DNA from: CADEFX01 sp963840425
GTDB lineage: Bacteria > Pseudomonadota > Alphaproteobacteria > Rhizobiales > Hyphomicrobiaceae
Length of the DNA: 64,000 bases
Assembly: GCA_963840425.1 (NCBI GenBank)
Contig: CAWIYZ010000033.1
Coordinates: forward strand, 589,571 to 653,570
Reading direction: 5' to 3'
This document shows, piece after piece, positions 61,395 through 64,000 of the stretch; the first letter of the stretch is position 1, and every line of letters starts with the position of its first letter. Position numbers and translations under genes: made by a program. The notes beneath the pieces were generated by a model. The model worked only from the letters and a program-made list of their open reading frames with translations. It was not told the origin of the DNA and did no database searches.

Positions 61395-63468
61395 ATGACA
61401 TCAGCGCCTAGCCCTAGTCCCGATACCGCTCGAACTGGAAGACGCGTCGAGTACGACGACCCGCATGCGGCAGCAGGGCTGGTCGAGGCCGAAGCGACGC
61501 GGGTCCGCCAGCTCACAGGATTCTGGCGCTGGCTGCTCATGTTGAGCACGGCCGCGACGATCTTTCTGTGCATCAACCAGCAGTTCACCCTGCGCTTCTT
61601 CGTCGGCTACACGCAGCTCAACACTGAATACTTTTACCTCCTGATCGTTTTGATGCTGCCGTTCACCTACCTGATCTTCCCCGGCAGCTCGCGGGCGCCG
61701 CTGGATCGCGTGCCCTGGTACGACGCGCTGCTGTTCGTGATAACGGTCGCTTCGGGCATCTACCTGATGCTGCACATTCGCACGGCGGCAGAGCTGGGTT
61801 GGGAGTTCAACGGGGCACCACAACCTGTCATCTGGGCGGGCCTGGTGATGTGGTTCCTGCTGATGGAGGCCCTCCGCCGCACGGGCGGCTGGAGTCTTCT
61901 GCTATCGGTGCTGCCGTTCACGCTTTATCCGCTGTTCGCCGAGGCCAAGTGGCTCGGGCCGCTCAGGGGCAGCCAATCCAGTTTGGAGGAGGCGACCGCC
62001 TATCACGTGCTGTCGACCGAGAGTCTGCTCGGCATCCCGGTTCAGGCTTTCGCCGATACGGTTATCGGCTTTCTTGTATTCGGCACCGCCCTCATGATGA
62101 CGGGGGCTGGCAAGTTTTTTATCAACTTGGCATTCGCGCTCTGCGGCACGTTTCGCGGCGGTGCCGCCAAGGTCGGCATCTTCGCATCGGGTTTGCTCGG
62201 CATGATGTCGGGCTCGATCGTATCCAACGTGCTGACTGCCGGCACGATGACCATACCGACCATGAAAAGAACGGGCTTTTCGCCCTCGTACGCGGCGGCG
62301 ATCGAAGCGTGTGCCTCCACAGGGGCGGTATTGGCGCCGCCGGTCATGGGTGCCACTGCCTTTGTCATCGCCCAGTTCCTGAACGTGTCGTACGCAGAGG
62401 TCGCGCTCGCTGCTGTCATACCCGCGGCGCTCTATTACATTGGCTTGTTCATGCAGGTCGACGCCTATGCCGCCCGGCACGGCCTCAAGGGTCTCGAGCG
62501 TGCCGAACTGCCGAGTGCGTGGCAGACTTTGAAGGAGGGCTGGTACTACGTGTTCGTGGTGGCGCTGCTGGTGGTCATGCTGCTGCACTTCAAGCGTGAA
62601 AGCCATGCCCCCTTCTACGCGACGGCGCTTCTGCTCGTGCTCAACCAGGTTTTCAACAAGGAGCAACGCTGGACAGCGCGACACCATAACCAGATTTCTC
62701 GAGCTCAACGGCCGCACGTTTGTCGAGCTGATCGGCATCCTCGCCGGCTGCGGCCTGCTGATCGGTGCCTTTTCGATGACGGGCGTGGTCTCGAGCCTCG
62801 CCAACGACCTGCTCACGCTGGCAGGTAGCAACGCGCTGCTCCTGCTCGCCATGTGCGCGATCACCAGCCTCATTCTCGGCCTCGGGCTGACGACGACGGC
62901 GTGCTACATCTTTCTCGCCATCCTGGTGGCGCCGGCACTCGAGAAGCTCGGCCTCAACAAGATGGCCGTGCACATGTTTATCTTCTACTGGGGCATGCTC
63001 TCCTCGATCACGCCGCCCGTGGCCATCGCTTCCTTCGCCGCCGCCGGCATTGCGGGGGCGCCGGCCATGAAGACAGGTTGGGAGAGCATGAAGGTCGGCT
63101 CCATCATCTACTTCATCCCGTTCTTCTTCGTGATGGCGCCGGAGCTGGTTCTGCAGGGGCCAAATCCTTATCTGACGGCCTTGGTGCTTGCCGGCAAAGC
63201 GGCCGCGGGCACCCTGATCATCTGCGGCGGCATTCAAGGTTACATGACCGGCATCGGCGACCTCAGGGGAGCCGGCTGGCTCGAGTGGCCGATCCGCATT
63301 GCGCTCATCGTGGGCGGCATCGTTCTGGCGACGCCCGCTGCCAGCATCCTACCGATTTCGATGATGCAGCTCATACTTATCGCACTCACCATCCTCGCTC
63401 CGGCACTTTTGGTGGCGCGGGTCCTCGTGCCGCGCCCAGCGACCGCACAACGGAGCCTTCGCAAATAG
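61395..63468 (+). CDS. TRAP transporter fused permease (DctQ-DctM type), one frameshift
   Basis: The corrected length is about 690 aa. N-terminal small-subunit-like helices (WRWLLMLSTAATIFLCINQQ; FYLLIVLMLPFTYLIFPGSS) are followed by the large-subunit part (GLLGMMSGSIVSNVLTAGTM, GAVLAPPVMGATAFVIAQFL). Near 62670 one extra base disturbs the frame; RDTITRFLELNGRTFVELIG restores it. The C-terminal part continues (GLGLTTTACYIFLAILVAPA, MLSSITPPVAIASFAAAGIA). It is the membrane part of a TAXI-TRAP carrier with the preceding receptor. Its 3' end overlaps the antisense sulfatase frame. Confidence 0.82.
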
Positions 63469-64000
63469 ATGGGCCATCGTTCATTGGCACGGCGCTGCCC
63501 AAAAGGTCGAGGTTGTGTAGTGTCCAGTTGTTCATGTCGATCAACTCGCCGCGGATCTGCAGCGAACGTGCGAGCCAACCGTCGCGCACATAGGCGCGGT
63601 TCGACCAGCATTCGTAATACTGCTCCCTGCGCGGCGATGGCGCATCCTCGATCAGCATCCGAGCCGCGCTCATGCCGTCGAAGGGCAGCGCCGGCTTGCC
63701 GTTGCTCGTCTCCAGGCGCGGGACCCCGGCGAGATCGAGCAGCGTCGGCATGACGTCGGTGACGTGCATGAGCTGGCGGCGGAAATCGCCGCGCGCCCTG
63801 ATGCGCTCCGGCCATGAGGCGATGAAGCTGACGCGACGCCCGCCGCCGCCGGTATATGTCTTGAAACTCGGGAACGGTGGTTCGAAACTTCGCCCCAGGC
63901 CGTCGGATAGAGCGAGATGCTCTGCGGCCCGCCAAGAAGTCCGGCGAGCATGCCGCGCTCGTGCTCCAGCGATTGCGGCGGCAGTCCGGAATAACGCCGG
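63386..64000 (-). CDS. Sulfatase family protein, 5' part beyond window, frameshifted and possibly short at its C-terminus
   Basis: The visible part corresponds to the second half of an arylsulfatase-type hydrolase: SLEHERGMLAGLLGGPQSIS, PFPSFKTYTGGGGRRVSFIA, MHVTDVMPTLLDLAGVPRLE, LPFDGMSAARMLIEDAPS. The frame breaks near 63879, as if one base were lost. After MNNWTLHNLDL the family usually has a DPxExxDL segment; here the frame instead runs into the end of the TRAP permease gene, so the C-terminus looks replaced. The active-site Cys/Ser motif lies outside the window. Confidence 0.65.
   Translation of the reverse strand, partial: PALFRTAAAIAGARARHARRTSWRAAEHLALSDGLGRSFEPPFPSFKTYTGGGGRRVSFIASWPERIRARGDFRRQLMHVTDVMPTLLDLAGVPRLETSNGKPALPFDGMSAARMLIEDAPSPRREQYYECWSNRAYVRDGWLARSLQIRGELIDMNNWTLHNLDLLGSAVPMNDGPSICEGSVVRSLGAARGPAPPKVPERGW

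Overview
The window is GC-rich DNA (apparently well above 60% G+C) with the gene content of a Hyphomicrobiales (Rhizobiales) alphaproteobacterium. Three things point there: the yidC-rnpA-rpmH block lying near engB and argB, a FYDLN-acid (TIGR02300-type) gene beside a tRNA, and several tripartite tricarboxylate transporter (TTT) receptors. No species can be named from the sequence alone. Short dispersed palindromes are plentiful, many bounded by the rare tetranucleotide CTAG.

Layout. 1-3.1 kb (minus strand): a cyclase-family protein (cut by the window edge), two tandem beta subunits and one alpha subunit of a ComDE-like TPP decarboxylase, then two very small ORFs. 3.3-12.6 kb (plus): a MetE-like protein, a ubiquitin-fold protein ending in Gly-Gly beside a BNR-repeat protein, a YkgJ-type Cys-cluster protein, an aldo/keto reductase, two fumarate-reductase-like flavoproteins, small proteins and a sirtuin. 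12.8-18.5 kb: a doubled DUF1254/DUF1214 protein and a TTT transporter with tctA-tctC on minus and tctB divergent on plus. 18.5-25 kb: M20 peptidase, SDR, class I amidotransferase, an acetolactate-synthase-like TPP enzyme and a CaiB/BaiF CoA transferase. 25.1-30 kb: a compact run of a two-subunit molybdenum hydroxylase (iorAB-like) followed by soxX, soxY, soxZ and soxA. 30-37.2 kb: HAD phosphatase, argB, a Clp_N-domain protein, engB, yidC, rnpA, rpmH. 37.5-41.5 kb: TVP38 membrane protein, flavin disulfide reductase, sensor kinase.

41.7-52.3 kb is accessory and badly broken: a large DUF2235 membrane hydrolase with about 14 frame breaks, tRNA-Arg, an IS1182-family element, an orphan TTT receptor, a cupin and a frameshifted winged-helix/TPR regulator. 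52.4-58.5 kb (minus) encodes a three-gene sensory cluster (multi-PAS kinase, receiver, hybrid kinase). 58.8-64 kb holds a small tyrosine recombinase, an OsmC-hydrolase remnant, a TAXI-TRAP transporter (receptor plus fused permease) and a sulfatase cut by the window edge.

Much of the set looks like uptake and breakdown of organic acids (TTT and TRAP systems, flavoprotein reductases, CoA transferase, TPP enzymes) combined with a partial Sox thiosulfate pathway. The most striking global signal is a skewed set of single-base frame breaks: about 33 look like one extra base and about 8 like one missing base. They are concentrated in a subset of genes whose reading frames are otherwise well preserved, and one falls inside a tRNA. 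Sequence or assembly error is the simplest explanation; corrected products are described below with that caution.
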